The notes: a model not told the origin generated them from the letters alone. DNA of 64,000 nt from Trinickia acidisoli (GCF_017315725.1 NZ_JAFLRG010000001.1:3968001-4032000), one strand, 5' to 3'. Counted from the stretch's first letter, positions 17,751 to 27,494 are shown. A program made the numbers and translations.

Positions 17751-17779
17751 GGCCCGCTCTCTCCTGGTTTAAATCGGGT

Positions 17780-18925
17780 TCAAAGCTGATCGCGCACGCG
17801 CACCACGCGCGTCGTGTGCGTCAGCGGATCGCGATAAATGAGCGTCGTGCGATCGACCTCCGCCCGCTCGTACTGTACGCGTCCATGCACGAAAAAATAG
17901 CTCGTCGTCACGTCCATGGGAATCTGGCTGAGGTCGGTCCCCGGGGGCAGCGCCGCGCCCGAGCCCTGTAAAGCGAGTTGTACGCTGGCCGTATTGATGT
18001 AGAACGCACTCTCGCGCCGGGATACCATGGCCTGCGCACTCGATAGCGACATACCCGGCACGATGGCGGCGATGACTTCGGCCGGCGCCGTGTTCATGTT
18101 GACCGGTGTACGCGTGGGCAGCACGGTAACGAACGGGCGCAGCCGCGCCACGATCTCGGGTGTGAAGCCGGGCACGTTCAGCAGCGAATCGACGCTCGTG
18201 AACTGCAGCGGCCGCGCATCGGCGCTTTCGTCGTCGCCGCCTTCGAGGCCCGGTTGGTCCGTGACGTTGCCCGCGCCCACCGCGCCGCCTGGCTGCGGTT
18301 GCGGGGCTGCCGCCGAACCGAGCGTGGTGCTGAGCGGATTCTGAAAACGCGTGGCCGACTGCATCAACGAGGCGCGCATTTGCACCGCGACCGTTTTCGC
18401 GAGACCGCCGTCCAGGCCGAGCAGCGAGAGCAGCCTGGCGAACGCGGCCGTCTCCGTTTGATCCACCTGAAGCAGGCCGGGTGCCGGGATCGCCACGAGG
18501 TTGTGCAGGTTGAACTTCGCTTGCGCGTCCTCGATCGAGCCCGACAGATACGTTTGCGCGCTCTCGCCAGCGTCGGCCCCGCCCGACTTGCCGATGAAAT
18601 CAGAGAGTCGTGTCTTGGCGATCGGTACGGCCCAGATGCCGCCCAGATAGGTGACGGTCGGCGCCGTATCCGCTTGCGAGCGCAGGATCAAGCGCGTCCA
18701 ATCGACCGCGCCGCGCGCCACCCATTGCGCTTGCGTGAGCAGCCGCTGATTCTGGATACGGCGAATTTGCACTTGCTGCCGCCAGAGCACGCCGGCGACG
18801 AGGATCGCCGAAAGCGTCACGACGAGCAACGCGGTGATGATGGCCGCGCCGCGCTGACGGCGCAGCGCCAGGCGCGGCCGAGAAACCGGGTGACTGAACG
18901 AGGGCCGTCGCGCACGCATCGTCAT
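17780..18925 (-). CDS. gspK: Type II secretion system minor pseudopilin K
   Basis: A 381-residue minor pseudopilin. The prepilin peptidase site is RRQRG26-AAIITALLVV and, as is characteristic of GspK, the fifth mature residue is not Glu. A large periplasmic domain follows, including TPVNMNTAPAEVIAAI and an alpha-helical SAM-like region. GspK caps the pseudopilus tip with GspI and GspJ. ATG 18925 overlaps the gspJ stop (ATGA). The longer frame to 19165 is a shadow of gspJ. Confidence 0.92.
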   Translation of the reverse strand: MTMRARRPSFSHPVSRPRLALRRQRGAAIITALLVVTLSAILVAGVLWRQQVQIRRIQNQRLLTQAQWVARGAVDWTRLILRSQADTAPTVTYLGGIWAVPIAKTRLSDFIGKSGGADAGESAQTYLSGSIEDAQAKFNLHNLVAIPAPGLLQVDQTETAAFARLLSLLGLDGGLAKTVAVQMRASLMQSATRFQNPLSTTLGSAAAPQPQPGGAVGAGNVTDQPGLEGGDDESADARPLQFTSVDSLLNVPGFTPEIVARLRPFVTVLPTRTPVNMNTAPAEVIAAIVPGMSLSSAQAMVSRRESAFYINTASVQLALQGSGAALPPGTDLSQIPMDVTTSYFFVHGRVQYERAEVDRTTLIYRDPLTHTTRVVRVRDQL

Positions 18926-19605
18926 TCTCCGACGAGAAACATGCGCCGGATCGGCACGTGCAAAGACGGCGCGCCGATCGACACCTCGAGGCCCGTTACC
19001 GCTCGCGGCAACGGCGCGTTGCCGAACTGCGGCACCTTCACGTTGTTGTTGTTGCGCGCGATCTCGGCGCTGACGTCGCTCATCTGCGTCGTCCAGCCGA
19101 CGCGCGGCACGTAAAGACGCGCGGTGATCTTGCCGACTCCAGAGATGAGCGGCACGGCAGTCCAATTTTCACCGCTGCTCGACGCCGCCAGCGTTCGCCG
19201 CAACTGACCGACGGTTGCGACGGGCGGCGATGCGAAACGCGTAACGATCCCGTTCGTCACTTGATAGCGCACCACTTGCAGACGCGGTGCCTCCCCCGAA
19301 AGCCCGAACGCACGCACGATCTGCAGCGCATCGCCGGAAACGGAGATGGCGGGTTGCCCGACTTCGTCGTCGGTCGCCGCCTGCTGCGCGTCCACGCGTA
19401 GCTGATCGAATAGCTGAACGAACACGCGTTCGTCTTCCATCGCGCTCGAGATCGCCTGCCGGCCGCGCATGATCTGGTCGAGCCCGCGCCACGCAAGAAT
19501 CGCGATGACGGCGAGGATCGTGATCGCGACCATCAACTCGATCAGCGTGAATCCACGCTCGCGCCGCGCGGCGCGTCGACGTTCAGAGCGCACGATTCGA
19601 CTCAT
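18922..19605 (-). CDS. gspJ: Type II secretion system minor pseudopilin J
   Basis: A 227-residue minor pseudopilin with prepilin site ERG18-FTLIELMVAI and Glu at mature position 5. The periplasmic domain contains the WRGLDQIMRGR motif typical of GspJ. It forms the tip complex with GspI and GspK. Its start lies inside gspI (23-base overlap) and its stop overlaps gspK, showing tight coupling. Confidence 0.93.
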   Translation of the reverse strand: MSRIVRSERRRAARRERGFTLIELMVAITILAVIAILAWRGLDQIMRGRQAISSAMEDERVFVQLFDQLRVDAQQAATDDEVGQPAISVSGDALQIVRAFGLSGEAPRLQVVRYQVTNGIVTRFASPPVATVGQLRRTLAASSSGENWTAVPLISGVGKITARLYVPRVGWTTQMSDVSAEIARNNNNVKVPQFGNAPLPRAVTGLEVSIGAPSLHVPIRRMFLVGE

Positions 19606-19996
19606 TGGCGACCACCGTGACGAGTTGGGCGAGATTGCCCGCGTGCCCCGGCGTCGTGACCGACACCTCGACGCGGCGGAAAATCGGGTTCGGCGTCGCG
19701 CTCACGCGCTCGGTGCAGGTCAGCGGCAAATTGCCTTGCGGGCAATCGAACGATTGCGTCCCGAGATCGGGCCATTCGCGTGACAGATGCAATTGAGTCA
19801 ACGCATTGTCGGCGCTCCACCCGGCCAAGAGGCGCCGATGCAGATCGGCCTCGTCGTTCGCGAGCATGCCGACGGCGCGCAACGACGCGGCCAGCGCGAC
19901 GGCGATGATCGCCAGCGCGACGAGCACCTCGATCATCGTGAAGCCGCCGGCGCGCGACGCGATATGAGCCGGACGAGTGGAACGAACGGTGCGCAT
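19583..19996 (-). CDS. gspI: Type II secretion system minor pseudopilin I
   Basis: A 137-residue minor pseudopilin with site AGG18-FTMIEVLVALAI and Glu at mature position 5. The ANDEADLHRRLLAGWSADNAL segment and the FDCPQ-CTE cysteine pair match GspI. It nucleates the pseudopilus tip. It starts two bases after the gspH stop and overlaps gspJ. Confidence 0.93.
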   Translation of the reverse strand: MRTVRSTRPAHIASRAGGFTMIEVLVALAIIAVALAASLRAVGMLANDEADLHRRLLAGWSADNALTQLHLSREWPDLGTQSFDCPQGNLPLTCTERVSATPNPIFRRVEVSVTTPGHAGNLAQLVTVVANESNRAL

Positions 19997-19997
19997 G

Positions 19998-20477
19998 TCA
20001 ACGCACCTCGTAGCGGCCGTTGCCGGTGCCGACGATCGTCGTGCGCCCGATGGACGAGTAGAGCGTGACGGTCACGGCCTGGCCGATGCTTTCCACGCCG
20101 AACACGAGGCGATTCGGATGGAGGTCGGAGCCTGGGTAGTCGATCGTCACATCGGTCACACCACCCTCCCAGTCGCGCTGGCGCAGCAGATCGTCGCGCA
20201 GCAGCGGGCGCCAGCCGTCCGCGGTGCGAATGTCGAACCGGTATCCACCCGTCACAGGCTGCCAAGCGATCGGACGCGAGCGCACCTGCGCTTCGTCGGA
20301 AGCCGACTCGAACAGCAACGCGAGGCGCTGTGCCTGCTCGTTCAGATCGGTGCGTGGATTGCGCTTGAGCGAAATCGACGCGAGCGACACGAGCAGCCCC
20401 GCAATGACGAGCACGACCATCATTTCGAGCAGCGTGAAGCCGCGCGCGACGCGCGGCATGCGCTGCGCTACTGCCAT
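19998..20477 (-). CDS. gspH: Type II secretion system minor pseudopilin H
   Basis: A 159-residue minor pseudopilin with site ARG13-FTLLEMMVVLVI and Glu at mature position 5. The C-terminal domain is the GspH/FimT type, with the DLNEQAQRLALLFESA helix. It links the tip complex to the GspG shaft. It overlaps the 3' end of gspG by ten bases. Confidence 0.93.
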   Translation of the reverse strand: MAVAQRMPRVARGFTLLEMMVVLVIAGLLVSLASISLKRNPRTDLNEQAQRLALLFESASDEAQVRSRPIAWQPVTGGYRFDIRTADGWRPLLRDDLLRQRDWEGGVTDVTIDYPGSDLHPNRLVFGVESIGQAVTVTLYSSIGRTTIVGTGNGRYEVR

Positions 20478-20935
20478 GAGCCGATGTCGGCATCGTTGCC
20501 TTCGCCGCCGGGCTTGCCGTCCGCACCGTAGCTGAACACGTCGACCTCGCCGTGCACACCGGGATTCAAGTACTGATAGGCGTTACCCCACGGATCGTTC
20601 GGCAGGCGCTCGAGATAACCGCCGTCTTTCCAGTTGTTCGGGATCGGATCGGTGGAGGGCTTTTCGATCAGTGCGCGCAGCCCTTGCTCCTGGGTGGGAT
20701 AGCGCCCGTTATCGAGCCGATACAGCTTGAGTGCCTGCATGATCGTGCCGATGTCCTGCTTGGCCGCGACGCGGCGTGCCTCGTCGGGACGGCTCATGAT
20801 CTTGGGCACGATGAGCGCGGCGAGAATGCCGAGAATCGCGATCACGACCATGATCTCGATCAGCGTAAAGCCTCGCTGACGTCGCGCGCGCAGCGTCGCG
20901 ATATCGGTACGGCGTTGGTTCCACAGTTGCATCAT
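20468..20935 (-). CDS. gspG: Type II secretion system major pseudopilin G
   Basis: A 155-residue major pseudopilin with site RQRG22-FTLIEIMVVIAI and Glu27 (mature position 5). The DNGRYPTQEQGL segment and the C-terminal calcium-binding region (DPWGNAY, YGADGKPGGEG) are diagnostic. It polymerises into the shaft that pushes substrates through GspD. It is first in the gspG-H-I-J-K-L-M-N operon, divergent from gspC. Confidence 0.96.
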   Translation of the reverse strand: MMQLWNQRRTDIATLRARRQRGFTLIEIMVVIAILGILAALIVPKIMSRPDEARRVAAKQDIGTIMQALKLYRLDNGRYPTQEQGLRALIEKPSTDPIPNNWKDGGYLERLPNDPWGNAYQYLNPGVHGEVDVFSYGADGKPGGEGNDADIGSWQ

Positions 20936-21059
20936 TCGCTACCTCGTTCGATAAATTGTCGGCCAAGCACATCGAGCGCGCTTCGCATCGCGCCGCCGAT
21001 TGTAATGGGGCTGCTCGCCAGAAATCGTCAACCGCGCAAAGCCCAGAATAGCTCGTACA

Positions 21060-21482
21060 ATGGCGCGCATGAATACTCTCCAAATCCGCCTACTGTCGTT
21101 CGCGCTGTTCGCGGTTTTCTGCGCGACGCTCACCTATTGGATCGTCCTGCTCACCGCGCATCCCGCGCCGCCGCCGCAGGCGGCCGCCGTCGCGCCGAGC
21201 GTGTCCGTCGAAGACGCCGCCGCGCTGTTCGGCGGCAAACTCACGCACGAAGTCAATCGCAACATCAAGCTCATCGGCATTCTGTCGCTGCGCGAAGGCG
21301 CCGCGGCGATCGTGGGCGTCGGCGATGCGCCGGCTCGCGCCATCGCGCTCGGCAGCAAGATCACCGACGGTACGACGCTCGCCGAAGTGCGCGCTCGCTC
21401 GATCATCATCGATCACAACGGCGTGCGCTCGGAAGTCCCTCTGGCGCCGAACGCGGGCGGCCCGACCATCTACGTGCGCTGA
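21060..21482 (+). CDS. gspC: Type II secretion system protein C, short form lacking a PDZ domain
   Basis: A 140-residue protein with one N-terminal membrane helix (LLSFALFAVFCATLTYWIVLL), a Pro/Ala linker and the homology-region domain (AALFGG, then IKLIGIL and GDAPARAIALGSKI), which contacts GspD. It ends right after the HR domain, so the PDZ or coiled-coil module of GspC in enterics is absent. ATG 21060 and ATG 21069 are both possible, without a strong RBS. It is transcribed opposite to all other gsp genes here, between gspF and gspG. Confidence 0.85.
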   Translation: MARMNTLQIRLLSFALFAVFCATLTYWIVLLTAHPAPPPQAAAVAPSVSVEDAAALFGGKLTHEVNRNIKLIGILSLREGAAAIVGVGDAPARAIALGSKITDGTTLAEVRARSIIIDHNGVRSEVPLAPNAGGPTIYVR

Positions 21483-21558
21483 GCTGCACGTCCCGCATGG
21501 GTCGCGCGTTTTTCTGAAGCGCGCCCACCGGCGTCGAACATGGCCGCTATCGCACCCG

Positions 21559-22776
21559 CTACTGCACCATGTTGTTCAAATCGATGATCGGCAGCATGAC
21601 GGCAAGCACGATCACGAGCACGACCCCGCCCATCGCCAGAATCAACAGCGGCTCGAGCAAACTCGTCAGAAACATCGTGCGGCGTTCGAGTTCGCTTGCC
21701 TCGCCTTCCGATGCGCGATCGAGCATCGTCGTCACGTCGCCCGTCGCCTCGCCCGAGCGAATCAAGTGCACGAGCACGGGCGGAAACGTTTTCGTATTAC
21801 CGAGCGCGCGAGACAGCGATGTCCCCTCGCGCACGCGCACGATCGCATCGTCGACGTTGCCGCGCATCGCTCGATTGTTGAGCGTCTCGCCCGCCGCTTG
21901 CAGCGCGCGCAGAATCGGCACGCCCGCCGCGGTGAGAATCGCGAGCGTACTCGCAAAGCGCACGGTGTTGTAGCCGCGCACGAGCTTGCCCGCCAGCGGT
22001 GCCGTCAGCAGCCATCGGTCGAACGCGAAACGCGGCCCCGCTTGCGACAAAATCGCGCGTGTCACATAAACGACGAATAGGACGCCGAGCAGGATCGCCC
22101 ACCACCAATGCCGCACGAATCCCGACAGCGCCATCATCATCACCGTCAGCACCGGTAGCTGTTGCTTCGTGCTCACGAACACGTTGACGACCTGCGGCAC
22201 CACGTAGCTGAGCAGGAACGTGACGATACCGAATGCGATCAGCGTGACGATGGCCGGGTAGGTAAACGCCAATACGATCTTCTGCTTGAGCGCATTGCGC
22301 TGTTCGATGTAATCGGCGAGCCGCGAGAGCACGAGGCCGAGCTTACCCGTATGCTCGCCGGCCGCGACGAGCGCGCGGTAGATGTCGGGAAAATCGCGCG
22401 GGTGCTGCGTGAGCGCATTGGCGAGCGAGTGGCCGCCGAGCACCTCCGCGCGAATCGCCGCGACGAGCTCGCGAATGTAGTCGCGCTCGGCTTGGTCGGT
22501 CAGGACCGCGAGCGCCTCGTCGAGCGGCAACCCGGCCGTCAAGAGGCTCGCGAGCTGGCGCGTCAGGATCGCCTGCTCGCGCGCCGACAGCTTGCGCCCG
22601 AGCGCCAGGCGCCGGCTGCGCTCGCCACGCGCCGCGCTGCCTGCCGGCTCGACCACGAGCGGCGTCAGCCCTTGCGTGCGTAGCTGCGCGCGCGCCGACC
22701 GCGCGCTGTCCGCATCGAGCACGCCCTTTTGCGCGTGCCCCGCCGTATCGATCGCTTCGAAGCGAAAGGCCGGCAT
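21559..22776 (-). CDS. gspF: Type II secretion system inner-membrane platform protein F
   Basis: A 405-residue polytopic protein with two homologous T2SSF domains (about 70-195 and 275-395), each ending in hydrophobic helices. The motif LTRQLASLLTAGLPLDEAL and its second-half counterpart RFASTLAILTAAGVPIL are clear. GspF sits at the centre of the platform and couples to GspE. It lies four bases after gspE in the D-E-F operon. Confidence 0.95.
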   Translation of the reverse strand: MPAFRFEAIDTAGHAQKGVLDADSARSARAQLRTQGLTPLVVEPAGSAARGERSRRLALGRKLSAREQAILTRQLASLLTAGLPLDEALAVLTDQAERDYIRELVAAIRAEVLGGHSLANALTQHPRDFPDIYRALVAAGEHTGKLGLVLSRLADYIEQRNALKQKIVLAFTYPAIVTLIAFGIVTFLLSYVVPQVVNVFVSTKQQLPVLTVMMMALSGFVRHWWWAILLGVLFVVYVTRAILSQAGPRFAFDRWLLTAPLAGKLVRGYNTVRFASTLAILTAAGVPILRALQAAGETLNNRAMRGNVDDAIVRVREGTSLSRALGNTKTFPPVLVHLIRSGEATGDVTTMLDRASEGEASELERRTMFLTSLLEPLLILAMGGVVLVIVLAVMLPIIDLNNMVQ

Positions 22777-22779
22777 GCG

Positions 22780-24276
22780 CTAAACCCCGCCCGTCACGCG
22801 GATCACCTCTTCGAGCGACGTCAAACCCGACGACAGCCAGCGCTCGGCATCCTCGCGCAACGTGCGCATGCCTTGCGCGCGACCCGCCGTAAGGATTTCG
22901 GCATCGGCCGCGTTGTGGTGGATCATCGCGCGGATCGCGTCGTCGATGAGGAGCAGTTCGTATACCCCACGCCGTCCCGAATAGCCCGATCTCGCGCATT
23001 TGTCGCAACCGACCGGATGCCACTGCGCACGGCCCTCTTCGACGCGCTCTTCCTTGCATACCGGGCACAACCGGCGCACGAGCCGCTGCGCGAGCACGCC
23101 GAGCAGCGAGGACGCGAGCAAGTAAGGTTCGACGCCCATGTCGGTCAAACGCGTGACGGCCGAGGCCGCATCGTTCGTATGCAGCGTCGCCAGCACCAAG
23201 TGGCCCGTCAACGACGCTTGCACCGCGATCTGCGCCGTTTCCAAGTCACGGATTTCGCCGATCATGATGATGTCGGGATCTTGCCGCAGGATCGAGCGCA
23301 ATGCGCGCGCGAAATTCATCCCGATGCGCTCGTTGACCTGTGTTTGGCCGATGCCGGGCAGGTCGTACTCGATCGGGTCCTCGACGGTCATGATGTTCGT
23401 CGTTGCCGTTTCGAGCCGTGACAGCGACGCATAGAGCGTCGTCGTCTTGCCCGAGCCTGTCGGCCCCGTCACGAGGACGATGCCGTGCGGCCGCGAAATC
23501 AATTTGTCGAAGCGACCGAGCGTATCGGGCCCCATGCCCAACGCTTCGAGATTCAGATGCTGCGCGTCCTTTTCGAGCAGGCGCAGCACCGCGCGCTCGC
23601 CGTGCCCCGTCGGCAGCGTCGACACCCGCACGTCGACGGCGCGGCCGCCCACGCGCAGCGTGATGCGGCCGTCTTGAGGCAAGCGTTTCTCGGCGATGTC
23701 GAGTTGCGCCATGATCTTGATACGCGAGATCAGCGCGCCGTGAAGCGCCTTCTTCGGCCGCACGACGTCGCGCAGCGTACCGTCGACGCGAAAACGCACG
23801 ACCGACGCGTTCTCGAACGGCTCGATGTGGATATCGGACGCATGTTCGCGCGCCGCTTGCGTGAGCAGGGCATTGATCATGCGGATGATCGGCGCGTCGT
23901 CCTCCGATTCGAGCAAGTCCTCGACTTCGGGAATGTCTTGCATCAGCCGTGACAGATCGACTTCGCCCTCGACTTCGCCGACAACCTGAGCGGCACTGCC
24001 GTCGTGGCGTTCGTAAGCGCGGTTGATCGCTTGCGCGAGTTCGTCGGCGGGTAGGCGAACGGCCGTCAGCGCACCGAAATTGCGCGCAACTTCCGCCAGC
24101 GCCGCACCGCTCGTGCGGTCGCTGATCCATACCTCGATGCCCTCGGCCCGCTGGTGCGCGACGAGGATTTGGCCGTTGCGCGCGAACACGTACGGCACGA
24201 GCCGCGCCGCGAACGGCGAGGGCGCCTGGCGTTCGCCCGGCGCGCCTTCTTGGGAAGAACCAAGCGGGTCGCTCAC
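22780..24276 (-). CDS. gspE: Type II secretion system ATPase E
   Basis: A 498-residue secretion ATPase with an N-terminal GspL-binding domain, Walker A GPTGSGKTT (271-279), Asp box near 295-305, Walker B DIIMIGEIRD (about 335-344) and a four-cysteine zinc site (Cys404, 407, 424, 427), all intact. It powers pseudopilus extension from the cytoplasmic face. The start overlaps the gspD stop (ATGA). Confidence 0.96.
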   Translation of the reverse strand: MSDPLGSSQEGAPGERQAPSPFAARLVPYVFARNGQILVAHQRAEGIEVWISDRTSGAALAEVARNFGALTAVRLPADELAQAINRAYERHDGSAAQVVGEVEGEVDLSRLMQDIPEVEDLLESEDDAPIIRMINALLTQAAREHASDIHIEPFENASVVRFRVDGTLRDVVRPKKALHGALISRIKIMAQLDIAEKRLPQDGRITLRVGGRAVDVRVSTLPTGHGERAVLRLLEKDAQHLNLEALGMGPDTLGRFDKLISRPHGIVLVTGPTGSGKTTTLYASLSRLETATTNIMTVEDPIEYDLPGIGQTQVNERIGMNFARALRSILRQDPDIIMIGEIRDLETAQIAVQASLTGHLVLATLHTNDAASAVTRLTDMGVEPYLLASSLLGVLAQRLVRRLCPVCKEERVEEGRAQWHPVGCDKCARSGYSGRRGVYELLLIDDAIRAMIHHNAADAEILTAGRAQGMRTLREDAERWLSSGLTSLEEVIRVTGGV

Positions 24277-26609
24277 TGCGACGCTCCCGGCGTGGCCGTC
24301 TGCGGCTGTTGCGGCACGGCCTGTGGCTGCAGCGGCACGGCCTGCGGCTGCACGGCCGGGAGCTGCGCGGGCGCCGGCTGCTGAGACGCGGGCGTCGTCG
24401 GGTGAGTCATCTGCCTGAGGTCGAACAAATTCGCTGCCGGCGCAACGCCCTGGCTCGGGCCGAGCGGCATCGGCGGAACGACCGGGAAGTCCTTGTCGCG
24501 CATGACGTTATTGTCCGAGCGATAGTCGTCCGTCACGCCGCGTACGTAGTCATAGCGGTTCTGGGTGATCTGTTGCGCGGTGTCGCTGTCGCTGATGATC
24601 ACCGGGCGCAAGAACACCATCAAATTGGTTTTCTGGCGCTGCTTGGTTTCCGAGCGGAATAGCTGGCCGATCCACGGAATGTCGCCGAGCAGCGGCACTT
24701 TGCTGTTCGACACCTGATAGTTGTCCTGCATCAAGCCGCCGAGCACGATGATCTCGCCGTTGTCCGCGAGAACCGTCGACTGGATCGAGCGGATGTTGAA
24801 TATCGGGCCCGACGGATTCGTCGCCGTGCTCGTCGTGCCGCTGACGATCGACGAATCTTCGGTATAGAGCTGGAGCTTGAGGATCCCACCGGCGGTGATC
24901 TGCGGCTTGACGTGAAGCGTCAGGCCCACATCGCGGCGGTCATACGTGTTGAACGCGTTGCTCGTCGTGGAACTGGTCAGGTTCGAGTACTGGCCCGTCA
25001 GGTACGGCACGTTTTGGCCGACGACGATCTTCGCTTCCTGGTTGTCGAGCGTGATCAGGTTCGGTGTGGACAGCACGTTCGCGTCGCTCGTGCCGGCGAA
25101 GTACTGGAGCAGCCCGCCGAGGCCCTGCACGCCGAACATGTTGTGCAGCCAGCCGACGTTCAGCCCCTGGGTAAGGTTGGTTGCCAGCGAGGCCGCCCCG
25201 GTCGCTCCGCCCGCGGCCAGTCCGCCCGCCACCGTGAGGATGTTGGAGCCGCCCACGTTGCCGGCCGTGCTCGCGAGGTTGGTGCCGGCCAGAAGGTTGC
25301 CGCTCGCGACCTGCCACTGGATGCCGAGATTGCCGGCCGTCGCCGAGTTCAGCTCGACGACCAGCGCTTCGATATAGACCTGCGCACGACGCGCGTCGAG
25401 CTGGTCGATCACGGCGCGCAGATTGCGGTAAACCGGATCGGATGCGGTAATGACGAGCGAGTTGGTCGCCGCATCGGCCTGGATCATGCCGCCCGGTTGA
25501 TTGTCGTCACTGCTCTGGCCTTGCTTCTGGCCGAGGAAGTCGCTATTGCTGCCGCCAAGCCCGCCGCTGCTCGAGCCCGACGTCGAGGTACTGCCAAGCG
25601 AGCTGCTGCCGTATGACGAAGAAGGCAAAGGCGGGGTGCCGGACGTACCCGTGGAAGAGGAGCTGCCCCCCGAATTGCCTTGGCTGAACGAGTTCGCGCT
25701 GCTCGACTCCGCACTATTGCCCGAGGTGCCGCCGCCCTTGCCGAGCATCCCGCGCAGCGTTTTCGCGAGCGCCACCGCATCCGCATTGCGCAAGTGAACG
25801 ACGTGGATGTTGCCGGGCTCGGAGCTCGGCGCGTCGAGTTCTTCGACGAGCCGTTTCGCCGCATCGAGACGCGCCTTGTTCGATGCGCGCAGCATCAGCG
25901 AATTCGTGCGCGGATCGGCCATGACCGAGACTTTCAGCGTGGCGTCGGTGCTGCCGATCGAGCCCGGATCGAGCAGTTTGGATAGCTGCGGCTCGAGATC
26001 GAGCGCGTTCGCGTTCCTGAGCGGCACGACGACGATCTGCTGCCCGGCCGCGTTGTCGACGCCCGCGATGATGGCCGCGATGCGCCGCACGTTGTCGGCG
26101 TAGTCGGTCACGACGAGCGTATTGTTCGCGGGATAAGCCGCGATCGTGTTGTTCGGCGAGATGAGGGGCCGCAGCACCGGCAGCAGGTTGTTGGCCGATT
26201 CGTTATGCAGTTCGAATACCTGCGTGATGATCTGATCGCCGTGCGCCTGCGGGACGTTGCCGACGTAGGTCGGCGCGCCTTGCAGCTTCGCGTCGGCTTC
26301 CGGCACCACCTTGAGCACGCCGTGATCCTGGACGATCGCGAACCCCTGCATGCGCAGCGCGGCTTCGAGCGTCTTCAGCGCCTGCGCCTCGGGGACGGGA
26401 TTCTCCGAGACGAGGTTTAGTTGGCCCTTCACGCGCGGGTCGACGATGATCGTTTTGTTCGTCGCGGCGCCGATCGCTTTGGCCACTTGATCGATGTCCG
26501 CGTTCACGAAGTTCAGCGTCACGTCGGCGTACGCGGCCTGTGCGGTCATGAGCCCGGCCATCAGGAGCGCGGTAGCGATGCGACGCAGTGCCATACGATT
26601 TCTTGTCAT
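24273..26609 (-). CDS. gspD: Type II secretion system secretin D
   Basis: A protein of about 778 residues forming the outer-membrane channel. A signal peptide ends near AAYA, then N0 (VTLNFVNADIDQVAKAIG), N1-N3 ring domains and the C-terminal secretin domain (VPLLGDIPWIGQLFR). A Gly/Ser-rich insertion of about 75 residues interrupts N3, and a Pro/Gln-rich tail follows the S-domain region. No lipobox is visible. The start is taken at ATG 26609; a TTG at 26624 or ATG at 26594 are possible. It begins the gspD-E-F unit. Confidence 0.94.
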   Translation of the reverse strand: MTRNRMALRRIATALLMAGLMTAQAAYADVTLNFVNADIDQVAKAIGAATNKTIIVDPRVKGQLNLVSENPVPEAQALKTLEAALRMQGFAIVQDHGVLKVVPEADAKLQGAPTYVGNVPQAHGDQIITQVFELHNESANNLLPVLRPLISPNNTIAAYPANNTLVVTDYADNVRRIAAIIAGVDNAAGQQIVVVPLRNANALDLEPQLSKLLDPGSIGSTDATLKVSVMADPRTNSLMLRASNKARLDAAKRLVEELDAPSSEPGNIHVVHLRNADAVALAKTLRGMLGKGGGTSGNSAESSSANSFSQGNSGGSSSSTGTSGTPPLPSSSYGSSSLGSTSTSGSSSGGLGGSNSDFLGQKQGQSSDDNQPGGMIQADAATNSLVITASDPVYRNLRAVIDQLDARRAQVYIEALVVELNSATAGNLGIQWQVASGNLLAGTNLASTAGNVGGSNILTVAGGLAAGGATGAASLATNLTQGLNVGWLHNMFGVQGLGGLLQYFAGTSDANVLSTPNLITLDNQEAKIVVGQNVPYLTGQYSNLTSSTTSNAFNTYDRRDVGLTLHVKPQITAGGILKLQLYTEDSSIVSGTTSTATNPSGPIFNIRSIQSTVLADNGEIIVLGGLMQDNYQVSNSKVPLLGDIPWIGQLFRSETKQRQKTNLMVFLRPVIISDSDTAQQITQNRYDYVRGVTDDYRSDNNVMRDKDFPVVPPMPLGPSQGVAPAANLFDLRQMTHPTTPASQQPAPAQLPAVQPQAVPLQPQAVPQQPQTATPGASQ

Positions 26610-27050
26610 GGAAGATGTGTTCAATGCGAAAGTGCCTGCCCTCGGCGGCGATGCCTCGCGAACGCCGCTCGGCCCTCGCGGTATTGGTGTCGGATGCTCG
26701 GCCGCCGTTCAGAAAACGAACATTAGCAGTTTTTTGTGTCCGATTATTCACGAGGCGCCGAGTAACGCTTCGCTTTTGCGTCTGAAAATTCCGGATCGCC
26801 AGCCCTCGCGACAGCCGCATCGGCGACAATCCGCATCGTCGCCGGCTCGGCGATGTCCGCCAACGGCTCGGTTATGTCGGCCGACATGCTGTGGCGCTCG
26901 AGCGGCTCCCGGTATCATACGGGCGAATATTTCGACTGAATCGAGCGGCAAGCTCGGGTTTTCCCCAGCCTGCCCGCGTGGCGCCTGCCCTGGCCGGGGC
27001 GGGCTAGCGCGTTGCACGCAAAAACGTAAGCTGTCGAAGGCACTCGAATC
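26610..27050. other. Intergenic region between divergent gspD and the transglycosylase gene
   Basis: About 440 bases with no convincing ORF on either strand. It must carry the promoters of gspDEF (minus) and of the transglycosylase gene (plus), but I see no strong -35/-10 pair. A GTCGGCCGAC palindrome lies near 26877. Confidence 0.4.
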
Positions 27051-27494
27051 ATGAAACGGACAGTTCTGATCTTGGCGGTCTCGCTCGCGTCGCTCGCGGC
27101 GGCGAACGCACGCGCGGACTGCTTCGACGAGGCGGCGCGCTATCAGAAGGTCAATCCGCTGATTCTGCGCGCGATCGCTTGGCAAGAGTCGCACAATCAT
27201 CCCGACGCTATGCACAAGAATGCGAACGGGTCGACCGACTATGGGCTCATGCAGATCAACTCGATCCATCTGCGGACGCTAGCCCATTACGGTATTTCAT
27301 CGGAAACGCTGATGGAGCCGTGCAAGGCCGTATACATCGCGGCTTGGCATCTGCGGCAACAGATGAACAAGTACGGCAACACCTGGGCGGCCGTCGGCGC
27401 CTATCATTCGGAAACGCCATCGCTGCGCGATCATTACGCGCATCAGATCATCGGCATCCTCTCGCAATGGAAGCTGCTGCAAGCGCAGCGCTGA
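27051..27494 (+). CDS. Secreted lytic transglycosylase (SLT domain, IagB/VirB1-like)
   Basis: A 147-residue protein with a signal peptide (cleavage after about residue 22, ARA) and a compact transglycosylase domain. Catalytic Glu46 lies in AIAWQESHNHP, and GLMQIN and AAWHLRQQMNKYGNTWAAVGAYHS are the remaining SLT motifs. Cys24 and Cys91 may form a disulfide, as in VirB1-like enzymes. It cleaves peptidoglycan glycan strands. Small enzymes of this type often serve transenvelope machines; adjacency to gspD makes a role in secretion-channel assembly possible, but this is inference. Confidence 0.9.
   Translation: MKRTVLILAVSLASLAAANARADCFDEAARYQKVNPLILRAIAWQESHNHPDAMHKNANGSTDYGLMQINSIHLRTLAHYGISSETLMEPCKAVYIAAWHLRQQMNKYGNTWAAVGAYHSETPSLRDHYAHQIIGILSQWKLLQAQR

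Noticed and set aside
20552..21517. 321-codon plus-strand ORF antisense to gspG and covering gspC
   Set aside because: Arg/His-rich shadow frame; the same DNA encodes clear GspG on the other strand and GspC in another frame.
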